Source: an uncultured Lachnospiraceae bacterium
GTDB taxonomy: Bacteria > Bacillota > Clostridia > Lachnospirales > Lachnospiraceae
Direction: 5' to 3'
Assembly: GCA_947172705.1 (NCBI GenBank)
Contig: CAMWCA010000019.1
Span: forward strand, 1 to 55,602
Length of the DNA stretch: 55,602 nucleotides
Shown here: positions 43,436 through 52,392 of the stretch, piece after piece
How positions within the stretch are numbered: the first letter of the stretch is position 1
How the letters are laid out: the number at the start of each line of letters is the position of its first letter
Notes under the pieces: model-generated
Seen by the model: the letters and a program-made list of their open reading frames with translations, nothing else
What the model was told of the DNA's origin: nothing
The model's database searches: none
Position numbers and translations under genes: made by a program

Positions 43436-44797
43436 TTATACTGTCATTTTTCCGTCTGCAAGGTCTTTTGCTGCAAATGGGATAAAATAAAACGGTATCG
43501 TAAGCAGCTTTTGCTCAGAATTATATCCGTAATTGTTTTTGGAGACTTTAATGGCATACTCAAATTTATTATGATTTGCAAATTTAGCAAGAGAATTGAG
43601 GGTTCCTCTGCCTTTTTTTACATCGATCGGATATAACTTATTGTCCGATTCAATAATAAACTCAAGTTCACAGGACGCTTTGCCACGCCAATAGAACAAT
43701 TTATGCTCTTTTGCAATCAATTCATTGGCAACAAAGTTTTCAAAGAATATGCCGGATAGTGTATTTTCCCTTTCGCTTGATATAAATGAAGCGGCATTTA
43801 TACCGCTTTGGTATGAAAACATGCCGATATCGCCAAGAAACAGCCGGAAATTGCTTTCGTTATCTTGAATAAGCGGCATTGTGATATGCTCCTTTAGCTG
43901 GAAAGACTGATTGATTATGTGTGCCATCGTAAGCCATTGTATAGAGGTTGCAAAATCTCTCGTTTTGCTTCTTTTTTCAATCAGACCGGGCGAAAAATTT
44001 TTAGACTCTTTATTTAACTCGCTATAAATATTCTGGAACAAGATGCGGGAACGCAATACAGCTTCCTGGCTCGCCTGATATAGTTCCATGTCAGAAAGAT
44101 AATTGTCGTACAAAGCTTTCAAAATTTTTCTTGCCTCAATAAGGTCATCACCGTCAATATAGGCTCCCACTGCTTCCGGCATACCTCCTACAAGCAGATA
44201 TTTATACACTTGCTCCATTGCCAGCTGATGAATTTGCATATCTAACGGCTGCTTACTTTCATAGGTGTTCTTTACAGCTTTATAAAGCATTTCATTGCTG
44301 TTCATCAAAAACTCGTCAAAGGTCATTGGGTAGATCGTTATTTGGTTTATTTTCCCTACGGGGAAAAGGAATTTGTCATTAGCCTTTGATCCCCTTTTGT
44401 GCGTTTCTCTTTGCAGTTTAATACGCACCATTGAGCCGGTTACAATAACGGGAATTTCTCTAAAGTCCTGACAAAAATATTTCAGAGAGGAAATTATGTT
44501 AGGACATTCCTGCACCTCATCAAAAACCAACAATGTATTTTCGTTTATCTTCTTTCCCATTCGCAAAGAAATATATTCAATCATTTTCTCAGCATTGGCA
44601 GTCGTGGAACAGAACTCGCGGATTTCATCTTCCTTTTTACAATCTATATAAATGTAATTATTTTTATAATAATTTTTTGCAAAAAGCTCCTGCACAAGAT
44701 ATGTTTTGCCAACCTGCCTTGCGCCCCAAACAATCAGGGGTTTCTTATGTTTATTGTTGTTCCAGTCTATCAGTTTTTGCAATGCAATTCGTTCCAT
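43436..44797 (-). CDS. AAA ATPase with DUF4143 domain
   Basis: Protein of 453 residues. The AAA_14 domain has Walker A WGARQVGKTYLVQ (about residue 24) and Walker B LLVFDEVQ (near 90). The C-terminal DUF4143 part has FFENFVANELIAKE and the nuclease-like FYWRGKASCELEFII...LYPIDVKKG. Such proteins are widespread and of uncertain role, and a link to mobile elements or conflict systems is only suspected. GGAGG precedes the ATG. The gene stands alone between a terminator and a promoter with spaced repeats. Confidence 0.88.
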   Translation of the reverse strand: MERIALQKLIDWNNNKHKKPLIVWGARQVGKTYLVQELFAKNYYKNNYIYIDCKKEDEIREFCSTTANAEKMIEYISLRMGKKINENTLLVFDEVQECPNIISSLKYFCQDFREIPVIVTGSMVRIKLQRETHKRGSKANDKFLFPVGKINQITIYPMTFDEFLMNSNEMLYKAVKNTYESKQPLDMQIHQLAMEQVYKYLLVGGMPEAVGAYIDGDDLIEARKILKALYDNYLSDMELYQASQEAVLRSRILFQNIYSELNKESKNFSPGLIEKRSKTRDFATSIQWLTMAHIINQSFQLKEHITMPLIQDNESNFRLFLGDIGMFSYQSGINAASFISSERENTLSGIFFENFVANELIAKEHKLFYWRGKASCELEFIIESDNKLYPIDVKKGRGTLNSLAKFANHNKFEYAIKVSKNNYGYNSEQKLLTIPFYFIPFAAKDLADGKMTV

Positions 44798-44826
44798 AGA
44801 TAAACCTCCAAGTATTTTATGAGTAT

Positions 44827-44912
44827 ATTATAGTATAATTTGCACCAATTTCCAAGTAATTATTAAAGTTATTTGCACCTTTTTCAATATTTTTAAACTT
44901 ATTATTTGCACC
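44827..44912 (-). promoter_or_regulatory. ATPase promoter with three repeats at 33-bp steps
   Basis: TTGGAA (44855-44850), 17-base spacer, TATAAT (44832-44827) on the minus strand. GGTGCAAAT occurs three times in the same orientation, at 44838-44846, 44871-44879 and 44904-44912, each exactly 33 bp apart. The first sits between -35 and -10. They look like binding sites on one DNA face. The intervening sequence is AT-rich and only weakly repeated. Confidence 0.6.
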
Positions 44913-45060
44913 TTACTTTTGCCTTTTGGCAACAATATCTTTCATGATAGTTCTAAATAGTGCTCTAATCATTACCACATTATCAAGTAGTAAATTGAGT
45001 AAAAATAAAATTTTGTAACACTGATGACAAGGGAATTAGATTATAGTATAATCACATCAC

Positions 45061-45381
45061 CAACGCTGGGCTGGTAATGTCAGTTTATACAGACTTCAGG
45101 AGAAAGCAAATGCCACACAGGGGCTGCCGGAAATGTTAAAGATAGCTGTTGGAAAACATTTCCGTGAAAACAACAATGAAAAGCATTACCGAAATGCAGC
45201 TTTGGGCTGGTATCGGTATGAGTCAAGATTTGCCCTTCCAGTTTATGGTGAAAATGGAAAACTTGAACGGTACAACGTATTCCATGCCTCCATGCTTGTA
45301 CGCCATGATGAAAACGGGAAGATGTATTTATATGATGTTATGGACATAAAAAAAGAAACAGGCAACCCGCTTGAGCTATAA
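45061..45381 (+). pseudogene. C-terminal remnant of an integrative-element protein
   Basis: An open frame that resembles the end of large proteins carried by conjugative transposons (ATQGLPEMLKIAVGKHFREN, GWYRYESRFALPVYGENGK, VFHASMLVRHDENGK, YLYDVMDIKKETGNPLEL). It has no ribosome site, and an upstream stop at 45049-45051 cuts it off. The ATG at 45133 is internal. No integrase or other transfer gene is near, so this is a relic of a lost element. Family assignment is from memory of the pattern. The following 160 bases hold nothing I can name. Confidence 0.6.
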
Positions 45382-45542
45382 TAGCTGTACACGACACAAA
45401 ACCCGCTTCTCTTTGACTATGATTTTATGCTGGCAAGATACTTTTGTCAAGGTGAAAAATCTACACATTTGCAAAAGGTTATATTGCCATTGTTCTGTCT
45501 GCTCGGATATGACTTATTATCCATTCTGTATACTTACAGTTC

Positions 45543-46067
45543 CTAATGCCTCCCGCCATGCTTTAATTGTTTCGCCAAACGCATTCTGGCTGCTTTTAGT
45601 TTGACAATGTAACGGCTGGCATATAAAAGCCCTGTCAATAACGTACCTGTCACAAAGCCAGCGGTAGTGCTCACAATGGTTGCATAGGGCTGCGTTCTTT
45701 CAAGCCCTGCAATTTCTATTACCCCAAGAATCACCATACCAATAATTGCCACCAAAAACATGGCGCACATTCTTTTTGAGAAAAAATTTCTCTCCACGTT
45801 TCCATAGTCGGCAATCTTCAGCATAAGTTCCTCCGTTTCATTATCCATGCTTCCGGTCTTTCTTTCTCCATCTAATATTTCTCCAACCTCCACCTGATAA
45901 TATTTTGCCAACTCGATCAGCAAATCGAAATCAGGCATGGTTGTGCCATTTTCCCATCGTGAAACACTCCTGTTGGATACCCCCATCACCTCTGCAAGTT
46001 CTGCCTGGGTAACAGACTTTTCGCTCCGCAGTTCTTTCAGGAATAACCCTATTTTTTGTTGATCCAT
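45543..46067 (-). CDS. XRE-family regulator with two membrane helices
   Basis: Protein of 174 residues. The N-terminal helix-turn-helix (TQAELAEVMGVSNRSVSRWE, about residues 19-38) is followed by a linker and two hydrophobic helices (MFLVAIIGMVILGVIEIAG and ATIVSTTAGFVTGTLLTGLL), with a basic tail. The regulator is therefore probably membrane-tethered. I start at ATG 46067, with GGAGG seven bases upstream. The reading from 46127 has no ribosome site. It lies about 96 bases after the HD-GYP gene on the same strand. Confidence 0.82.
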   Translation of the reverse strand: MDQQKIGLFLKELRSEKSVTQAELAEVMGVSNRSVSRWENGTTMPDFDLLIELAKYYQVEVGEILDGERKTGSMDNETEELMLKIADYGNVERNFFSKRMCAMFLVAIIGMVILGVIEIAGLERTQPYATIVSTTAGFVTGTLLTGLLYASRYIVKLKAARMRLAKQLKHGGRH

Positions 46068-46163
46068 ATCTCTCTGCCTCCCTTCGTCCTCCAGCATATC
46101 TTTTCCCCATGAAAAAGTACAGGACACAGACTGAGAATTGTAAATTTATCCAAACACATCCGC

Positions 46164-47480
46164 TCATTTTGCTAAAACTTCAATATATTCTGCTGCCGCA
46201 AAAAACGCCTCCACCACTGCCGGATCAAAGTGTGTGCCGGATTCCTCTCTGATAATCCCATATGCCTTTTCAAGGGGCATGGCGCTTTTATAACAGCGTT
46301 TGGAGGTCAGCGCGTCGAACACGTCCGCCACTGCCATGATCCTTGCGCAAAGGGGAATTTCCTCCCCGCTTATGCCATAGGGATAGCCTTTTCCGTTCCA
46401 CCACTCGTGATGATACGCCGCCATTTCTATCGCCGTATTCAGATACCCCGACTCTCCAAGTTCTGCCTTTGCATGAACCAGAAGCTCCTCCCCCGCCGTA
46501 GTGTGGGTTTTCATAATTTCAAATTCTTCTTCCGTCAGTTTCCCCGGCTTGTTTAAGACCGCATCCGGTATATGTATTTTCCCAATGTCATGAAGCGGCG
46601 CTGCTACCACCATATCGCTCAGATATCTGTCGGTGAGAATATCACTGTATATTCCCTGTCTTTTCAACTCCTTTGCAATATGCTCCACATATTCCGCCGT
46701 TCGCCTGATGTGTCCGCCGGTATTATCGTCCCTGTTCTCCACAACCTCCGCCATGAACGTGATCATGCCCGACTGCATATGGGAAATCCGCTCATGGTAA
46801 AAAGACCGCTTATTTCCTTGTATGATCAGCACAATAATCGTAATTGTCATAACAAAGGCGGAAACGCTGGTAATCCCGATAAAAGGAGCCAGTCCCCGCC
46901 CATATATGTTGTCTGCTGCCCGCACATTCCCGCCGTCCAATGCGATCTGCATTATCGTATGGTTGGAAAAAAGCAGCATCAGGATTCCAACTACCCAGAG
47001 CAGGTACTTCTCTGATTTACGCAGGCTCCTATGCTGCATGTTCTCATGAAACCAGCTGCGCCATTTTTTCCCTTCCACATAAAATAGCGCCAGCAACACG
47101 GACAATATTCCATAGAGCGTGAACTGATAAACGAAAGTTTCCTGCGCCGACAGCGCGAAAAAATACGGCGGTACAAGCAAAATCGGTACTAAAAGCCCAT
47201 TGATAATGCCCGGAAAGGGTATCATCAAGATAATTCCCCACAGTCTGTGCTTTTTCCTGCCAAGGCAAATGTTTAAGCCGATCATAAGCAGCGCCGCCAG
47301 CGATGCCGTATCTTTCCCAAAAGCCAAAAACACAATACCGATCACCAAAAAACTGATCCAATAAAAAAGACGCTGCTTCTTTGTCTCCATATCCGGCTCT
47401 AAAAATACATATTTTTTTATCAGGAATCCACTGACTGTAACCGCCGCTGTTTCCAGTAGATCCAATATTTCTGTTACCAT
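46164..47480 (-). CDS. Membrane-bound HD-GYP domain protein
   Basis: Protein of 438 residues with about six to seven membrane helices in the first 230 residues, then an HD-GYP domain. The latter shows NRDDNTGGHIRRTAEYV, APLHDIGKIHIPD (HD pair), HHEWWNGKGYPYGISG (GYP) and MAVADVFDALTSKRCYKSAM. This family usually cuts cyclic di-GMP, although some members use other cyclic dinucleotides. The N-terminal membrane part does not match a sensor I recognise. It follows the MutS-like gene by 31 bases. Confidence 0.88.
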   Translation of the reverse strand: MVTEILDLLETAAVTVSGFLIKKYVFLEPDMETKKQRLFYWISFLVIGIVFLAFGKDTASLAALLMIGLNICLGRKKHRLWGIILMIPFPGIINGLLVPILLVPPYFFALSAQETFVYQFTLYGILSVLLALFYVEGKKWRSWFHENMQHRSLRKSEKYLLWVVGILMLLFSNHTIMQIALDGGNVRAADNIYGRGLAPFIGITSVSAFVMTITIIVLIIQGNKRSFYHERISHMQSGMITFMAEVVENRDDNTGGHIRRTAEYVEHIAKELKRQGIYSDILTDRYLSDMVVAAPLHDIGKIHIPDAVLNKPGKLTEEEFEIMKTHTTAGEELLVHAKAELGESGYLNTAIEMAAYHHEWWNGKGYPYGISGEEIPLCARIMAVADVFDALTSKRCYKSAMPLEKAYGIIREESGTHFDPAVVEAFFAAAEYIEVLAK

Positions 47481-47511
47481 AGCCTATACATCTCACCTTT
47501 CGCTTTTCTTT

Positions 47512-49200
47512 TCAAGTCTGCTCCTTTCCTGTCAGCATTTCATAGGTCACTCCATATTTTTTTGCAATATCGTTAGCATAGGACAGCCCCTGTGGAGGCG
47601 CGATTTTGACTTTAAAGGAACGATTGCCGCCATCTGCTATTACAATAAGAGAAACCGCTTTTCCAATGCCGCAAGAACGGTTCAGTTCGTCTATATCCCG
47701 GGCAAGCTTATGCATATGGGTATTGTATATGGTTCGGCTTCCCTTACTTAAAATTGCTTTTACGGAATCCTTTGCAATAAAATATCCTTCCTCGAAGGAG
47801 GTAGTGGAAAAGGTTTCGTTCAGCAACAACAGGCTATTTTCGGTACAGCTTAAGTATATTTCCCGAAAACGCCTGCACTCTTCACCCAGTCGCCCAAGAT
47901 CCATTGTTTTATCCTCATCCGCCGGGAAATGGGTGTAAATGCAGTCCACCGGAGAAAAGGCAAAAGAATCTCCCGGAACATAAATTCCCCCCTGGGCAAG
48001 TGCAAATAAAATACCCACCGCTTGGGTAATAGTAGTTTTGCCGCCGCGGTTTGCGCCTGTCAAGATATACACCAGATGTTCTCTGCCAAAATCCAGATCG
48101 TTTGTGACAAGGGTTTCCTGATTTTTCACCGCAACCGATGCAAGCTTAAGATTATAAATTGCTTTTGCCTCCATAGTACGGTCGTCTATATTTTCGGGAA
48201 TCAGAGATCCTTTGCAGAAATGCAGTCCCTGATCAATTAACGTTTTGATATACTCTGCCCAGCGGGTATAATAAATGAATTCCGGTATCAGGTTTGTAAT
48301 ATCCGTAATGGTAATAGATATATACTTATTTAAAATATTTCTTAAATTTTTTACAACATTGGAAAGCATCTGATCGGTAATGCGGTTCATATACCTGGGA
48401 AGATCTTCCATCATATCATTTTCAGGAATAAGAGCAATCCCTCTATGTAAAAGGACCTCCCGGTTTTTGACGCCGGCAGGAGAAAAGGGATGATATTTAT
48501 AATCTTCCTTCCACTCAGCACCATCTTGTACTTGATCTTTGGTTGAAATTTTATCACAGAAGTTACTGAGGATGTTTGCTTTCGTAAAGGGTTTATTATT
48601 AATGGAGATCAGACCGATTCCGCTTGCCTCAAAACGTTCGTTCAGATTCACGCCCAGGGTAACGCTTTTTAAATCGTAGGTGGTTGCTTTCAGGGCAGCA
48701 ATATCTTTCTTTAGCTCCTGAAATCCGTTATCTTGATATAATTTACTGATATATTCCTTTAAGGAAAGAAGTCCCTGGGAGGAGATTTCAGCATCCGAAA
48801 GACTGTCAAAAATTCCCTCAACGCAATTAATATAGTCTTTCAATTCGTCCATTCGGTGCATCAGGTTCCAAATATTTGCAGAATCCTCGTACTTCTTACC
48901 CAAACTTCCATAGTCACTAAGAAAGCTGATCTTATCTAAAATCTCCAGTATTTTGTTCCGCATGGATTCATTGCGGTAAATATCCGAAAAAATATCGCTG
49001 CGGTATTGCGTTACTCTCGGGTCTTCTGTCATTTTAGAAAGAATCGACAAAAGCAGAGTTTGCTCCGGCTTCTTTTCCGTGACCTGCGCGCAAATATCAT
49101 CCAGCCCTAAATCATGAATGGTTACTTCAGATAAGGTTTTGTAAGCCGGAATGCCCTCACAGGGATATAATAAGCTGGTAAATTTCTTTTCATCATTCAT
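47512..49200 (-). CDS. MutS-like ATPase without mismatch-recognition domain
   Basis: Protein of about 562 residues with only the later MutS parts: a helical lever/clamp region, then the ATPase. Walker A is LTGANRGGKTTITQA. The Walker B region reads SLLLLNETFSTTSFEEG, with Asn where canonical MutS has Asp, and the His of TIYNTHMHKLA is present. No N-terminal mismatch domain and no MutS2-type Smr nuclease is seen. I start at ATG 49200, with AGAGGA upstream. It overlaps the TetR stop by eight bases and is thus tightly coupled to that regulator. A repair role is doubtful. An inducible, different role is likely (inference). Confidence 0.82.
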   Translation of the reverse strand: MNDEKKFTSLLYPCEGIPAYKTLSEVTIHDLGLDDICAQVTEKKPEQTLLLSILSKMTEDPRVTQYRSDIFSDIYRNESMRNKILEILDKISFLSDYGSLGKKYEDSANIWNLMHRMDELKDYINCVEGIFDSLSDAEISSQGLLSLKEYISKLYQDNGFQELKKDIAALKATTYDLKSVTLGVNLNERFEASGIGLISINNKPFTKANILSNFCDKISTKDQVQDGAEWKEDYKYHPFSPAGVKNREVLLHRGIALIPENDMMEDLPRYMNRITDQMLSNVVKNLRNILNKYISITITDITNLIPEFIYYTRWAEYIKTLIDQGLHFCKGSLIPENIDDRTMEAKAIYNLKLASVAVKNQETLVTNDLDFGREHLVYILTGANRGGKTTITQAVGILFALAQGGIYVPGDSFAFSPVDCIYTHFPADEDKTMDLGRLGEECRRFREIYLSCTENSLLLLNETFSTTSFEEGYFIAKDSVKAILSKGSRTIYNTHMHKLARDIDELNRSCGIGKAVSLIVIADGGNRSFKVKIAPPQGLSYANDIAKKYGVTYEMLTGKEQT

Positions 49201-49807
49201 GGGAATCCTCTTTTCTACGCATATTCTTTGCGCATAGCGAGTCTGTAATGCCTTCAACTAATATATGTTGAATTCTTTTTCTATTTTGTTCTGACTGATA
49301 CCTGAAATTTGTTTCGGTTAATTTCAACATCTGTAAAGCAATAGTTACAAATTCAATATTCTCCGGACTTTCTTCTATCTCGCACAAAGATAAAATGGTT
49401 TTAATAGAAGCTACTGCCCTCTCCCCATCTGCTTTCAATAATTCTGAAGGAAGTTTTCTGGCTATATATTGAAAATCGCTCTCTGACATAGAATAAACAA
49501 GCCAGCTTTCCCGCAAAAAAACGTCATAAAACAAATGCCGGATTTTATCTCTCATATCGCATGTCTGCTTTGAAATATTCACACTTTCATCAATAAGCTG
49601 TTGCTCCTGCAACTTAATAATATCCCAAAATAATTCTTCCCTTGAATTGTAAAAAGAGTAGAAAGACCCTTTTGAAATATTGGCTTCCTGCGTTATCTCC
49701 TCAACAGTGATTTGCCGAATATTTTTTGTTTTCATGAGAGCGGCGCCTATACTGATTAAAGATTGCCTTATTATCTTTCTTTCTTGTTCACTAAATGATT
49801 TTGGCAT
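49193..49807 (-). CDS. TetR-family regulator of the MutS-like operon
   Basis: Regulator of 204 residues with the helix-turn-helix ITVEEITQEANISKGSFYSF at about residues 32-51 and a helical ligand domain. The ATG at 49807 has AAGGAG seven bases upstream. An earlier ATG at 49846 would start inside the operator. A strong promoter and a perfect 15-bp inverted repeat lie directly upstream, so autorepression is very likely. Confidence 0.9.
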   Translation of the reverse strand: MPKSFSEQERKIIRQSLISIGAALMKTKNIRQITVEEITQEANISKGSFYSFYNSREELFWDIIKLQEQQLIDESVNISKQTCDMRDKIRHLFYDVFLRESWLVYSMSESDFQYIARKLPSELLKADGERAVASIKTILSLCEIEESPENIEFVTIALQMLKLTETNFRYQSEQNRKRIQHILVEGITDSLCAKNMRRKEDSHE

Positions 49808-49820
49808 GTTGCTACTCCTT

Positions 49821-49892
49821 AATGTATTCAATGACCATTTAAACAATAATAGTCATTGAATACATTGTATCAGTGACGCTGAAAAATGTCAA
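49821..49892 (-). promoter_or_regulatory. Promoter and large operator of the TetR-MutS-like operon
   Basis: TTGACA (49892-49887), 17-base spacer, TACAAT (49869-49864) on the minus strand, near consensus. AATGTATTCAATGAC (49821-49835) is repeated in inverse at 49852-49866, a perfect 15-bp arm pair with a 16-bp gap. The second arm covers part of the -10, the other lies in the leader. This fits two TetR dimers or one wide site. Confidence 0.82.
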
Positions 49893-50692
49893 GGAATAAA
49901 TTTTCCCAAAAACTTTTCCGCAACCCTCTTCCTTACAAGCACGGCAATCGGCGTAATTACCAGATACAGAACGGTCAAAATCACAAAAAATCCGATATCC
50001 GCATCCAGAAATACATAAATGATATTAAAGCCAAAGTGCAGCAATACCGAGTAGAGCAGATTATTATACCGCTCCAGAAAAATATTCATCAACAGGGTAA
50101 TGGATGTAATGACAACGATATTGGAAATGACATAGGGGATTGCCCGCCAGTCGGTGAATTCTGAATCTACTACCCATAACAGGGTGTGCCAGAAACACCA
50201 CACCAATCCCTGACAGACAGAGGATTTAAGAAAGCCGTACCTTCTGTTAAATTCCTCACGCATAAAGCCGCGCCATCCCAATTCCTCCCCTGTCGGTCCC
50301 GAAGTCAGAGAGAGAAAAATACTGAGCGGCAGCGCTGTCGTTCCCAGATTGATGTAGGACAACATGGGCTTTCCAGTGATAACGGAAAAGATAAGCAGCG
50401 CTAACACACTGATTCCAAAGGTGAGAGCAAAAGACAACAGCAACGGCATCAGCTTTACTTTTCCGGAAAAGCACCGCTTCACAAAAACTGTCCTTGTTTC
50501 ATCGGGTCTGAAATGTTTCCACCCAATCAAGAGCAGATAAGTGGGAGACCATGCGATCAGGTTGCGGACGATCCACATGATAACGGGCGATGCATGAAAG
50601 ATAAGGCTTGCCGCTCCTGCCACAAAAATAATGAGCATCCAGACGAGGATATAGGAACTGATGATATATTTCTTCAGATAGTTTGTTTTCAT
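49889..50692 (-). CDS. CPBP-family intramembrane metalloprotease
   Basis: Membrane protein of 267 residues with about seven helices and the CPBP (CAAX-protease) motif EELGWRGFMREEF near residue 135, plus a later HTLLW and HFGFN with the expected His. Such proteins act in membrane protein processing or bacteriocin immunity in other bacteria, and no bacteriocin gene is next to it here. I prefer the ATG at 50692, eight bases after GGGAG, to that at 50698. The end of the gene overlaps the -35 of the TetR-MutS-like promoter. Confidence 0.85.
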   Translation of the reverse strand: MKTNYLKKYIISSYILVWMLIIFVAGAASLIFHASPVIMWIVRNLIAWSPTYLLLIGWKHFRPDETRTVFVKRCFSGKVKLMPLLLSFALTFGISVLALLIFSVITGKPMLSYINLGTTALPLSIFLSLTSGPTGEELGWRGFMREEFNRRYGFLKSSVCQGLVWCFWHTLLWVVDSEFTDWRAIPYVISNIVVITSITLLMNIFLERYNNLLYSVLLHFGFNIIYVFLDADIGFFVILTVLYLVITPIAVLVRKRVAEKFLGKFIP

Positions 50693-50721
50693 GTTCATGG
50701 CTCCCTTGTTTTGATATGCTC

Positions 50722-50750
50722 AGTATAGAAAAGCGTATTTTACATTACAA
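50722..50750 (-). promoter_or_regulatory. Promoter of the CPBP protease gene
   Basis: TTGTAA (50750-50745), 17-base spacer, TATACT (50727-50722) on the minus strand. Confidence 0.6.
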
Positions 50751-50843
50751 GCAACCATGAATTGCATTTCAGTTTTTTCTGCTACTTTGCGTGGCATTTC
50801 CTTGATATCTGTTATGATAACTTCCATAACAAGCACCGATTGT

Positions 50844-51449
50844 CTACTTCGATACTATTGCCTTAATCGCGCCCAAACTGTGGATTCTTACGACACGATT
50901 ATTGTCTGTTTCTGATATTTGTTGTAGCTGTTCCACGAAAGGTCTGACGAACTCCGGTCTGCGTTTACCGAGAACACGGAAAATTTCTGGTGCTTCCATC
51001 CTTACCTTGTCATCCGCATCGTACAGAAGTTTCTCAAATATCCACATATAATTCTCATAAATGTCGGGAGTATTTGTGGCGATGTTTTCTGATGCCCAGA
51101 TAAAACTCAGCCTGACCTTCGCTTCCTCATCAGATGCAAATTGAAACAGGTTTGTCCAATACGGTTCGATTATATGATAGTTGCCCCGTCCTATTCTGCC
51201 AAGGGAATTAACCGCACGCTCTCGCAAAAGTGGTATCGGACTATCACAGAAAGAAGCTATTGCGGGAACTGCGTCTTGCACTAACAGAGGATACTTAAGA
51301 CCCATCTCACCAATCAGCCAGAGTGCCTTCGCCTGTATTTTCACGGATTCATGGGAAAGAAGAAACGAAACATACGGAATACTCTCTTTCCATTTACTCC
51401 TGTCATTTGTCAATATTCCAAGTTCTTTATAAAGTTCCGATTCACTCAA
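50844..51449 (-). CDS. HEAT-repeat protein
   Basis: Protein of 201 residues built of helical repeats (VKIQAKALWLIGEMG, PLLRERAVNSLGRIG, AKVRLSFIWASENIA, DKVRMEAPEIFRVLG), four to five units. No catalytic motif. It probably binds other proteins. The start is TTG, eight bases after AAGGAG. Neighbours give no clear hint of a partner. Confidence 0.78.
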   Translation of the reverse strand: MSESELYKELGILTNDRSKWKESIPYVSFLLSHESVKIQAKALWLIGEMGLKYPLLVQDAVPAIASFCDSPIPLLRERAVNSLGRIGRGNYHIIEPYWTNLFQFASDEEAKVRLSFIWASENIATNTPDIYENYMWIFEKLLYDADDKVRMEAPEIFRVLGKRRPEFVRPFVEQLQQISETDNNRVVRIHSLGAIKAIVSK

Positions 51450-51508
51450 TCCATCATCTCCTTAAACTCCAATTTCTCTCTTTGTTCAACATTTCGATAA
51501 ACGGGAAT

Positions 51509-51964
51509 TTACCGTTCCATAGTGAACTTAGTAATTTCAACATTACCGTCCATCTCTTTATCGGCAATGCTAAACCCACATTTTTTTGTATAGAATTTTA
51601 TGTTCTGCTCCTTGTCTGAAGGTGTCACTAATGTAATTTTTTTCCAATCCGGACAAATTGACAGCATATATTGGAATGCCTTTGTCCCTATCCCCAGTCC
51701 CTGATATGTTGGAATGATACATAAACATCCGAGAAAATACTGCCCATTTCCTCTATTTTCTAAAGAAATCACTCCAACCGGAATGCCATCTTTCATAATA
51801 ATATGCTTGGGAAATCGGAGGATTGACGCTTCCATCTGGCTTTTCGTTTTTCCATAACCGGGGCATTTCCCGTAGCGGACATAATCATCATAAAATGAAG
51901 AATCATAAATTCCTATCAGCAAATCGGCATCCGATTTGACAGCTTTTCTATATGTTAATACCAC
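51509..51964 (-). CDS. GNAT-family N-acetyltransferase
   Basis: Protein of 151 residues with the GNAT fold: acetyl-CoA loop QGLGIGTKAFQYML near residue 98, preceded by YFLGCLCIIPTY, and the ending ENIKFYTKKCGFSIADKE. Substrate unknown. The start is GTG, with AAAGGA seven bases upstream. Confidence 0.88.
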   Translation of the reverse strand: MVLTYRKAVKSDADLLIGIYDSSFYDDYVRYGKCPGYGKTKSQMEASILRFPKHIIMKDGIPVGVISLENRGNGQYFLGCLCIIPTYQGLGIGTKAFQYMLSICPDWKKITLVTPSDKEQNIKFYTKKCGFSIADKEMDGNVEITKFTMER

Positions 51965-52045
51965 TTTATTTTCCTTTCAACCTTCCGATTTGTTTATCAA
52001 CAAATTATAATAAATTATGAAAATAGCAGTTGGAATTTTTCTGAT

Positions 52046-52086
52046 AAAAAAAGCACCAAATGATCGTGTATTGTCATTTGGTGCTT
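52046..52086 (-). terminator. Terminator of the toxin-antitoxin pair
   Basis: AAGCACCAAATGA (52051-52063) pairs perfectly with TCATTTGGTGCTT (52074-52086), 13 bases, with a T run on the minus strand. It lies just after the toxin stop. Confidence 0.85.
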
Positions 52087-52089
52087 ATC

Positions 52090-52392
52090 TTATAAATTCC
52101 GTCCCTGATACTGTATTGTTATCACATAAACGGTTTTATGTGGCTCATCAATGCGGAAAATGACAATATAATTATCAATCAGCAACTGTCTGTATCCTTT
52201 TCCGGCATATCCGCCCTCGTTACGTTCTTGGTGAGATTGTGGAAAAGTGTCCAGACTTAAAACAGCTTTCTTGATTCGGTCAACTTGTCCTTTGGCATTT
52301 TCAGGAGCAAATTTCTCATTTGCGATATATTCGTAAATGTGATCCAATTCACGGATTGCTCTGGGGTTGACCTTTATCCTGAATTTATCCAA
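52090..52392 (-). CDS. RelE/ParE-family toxin
   Basis: Toxin of about 100 residues with the ParE/RelE fold pattern: DKFRIKVNPRAIRELDHIYEYI at the start and GYRQLLIDNYIVIFRID and VYVITIQYQGRNL at the end. Whether it cuts mRNA or targets gyrase cannot be told. I choose the TTG start at 52392, nine bases after GGAG and overlapping the antitoxin stop. An in-frame ATG at 52416 lies further inside the antitoxin gene. Confidence 0.85.
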   Translation of the reverse strand: MDKFRIKVNPRAIRELDHIYEYIANEKFAPENAKGQVDRIKKAVLSLDTFPQSHQERNEGGYAGKGYRQLLIDNYIVIFRIDEPHKTVYVITIQYQGRNL

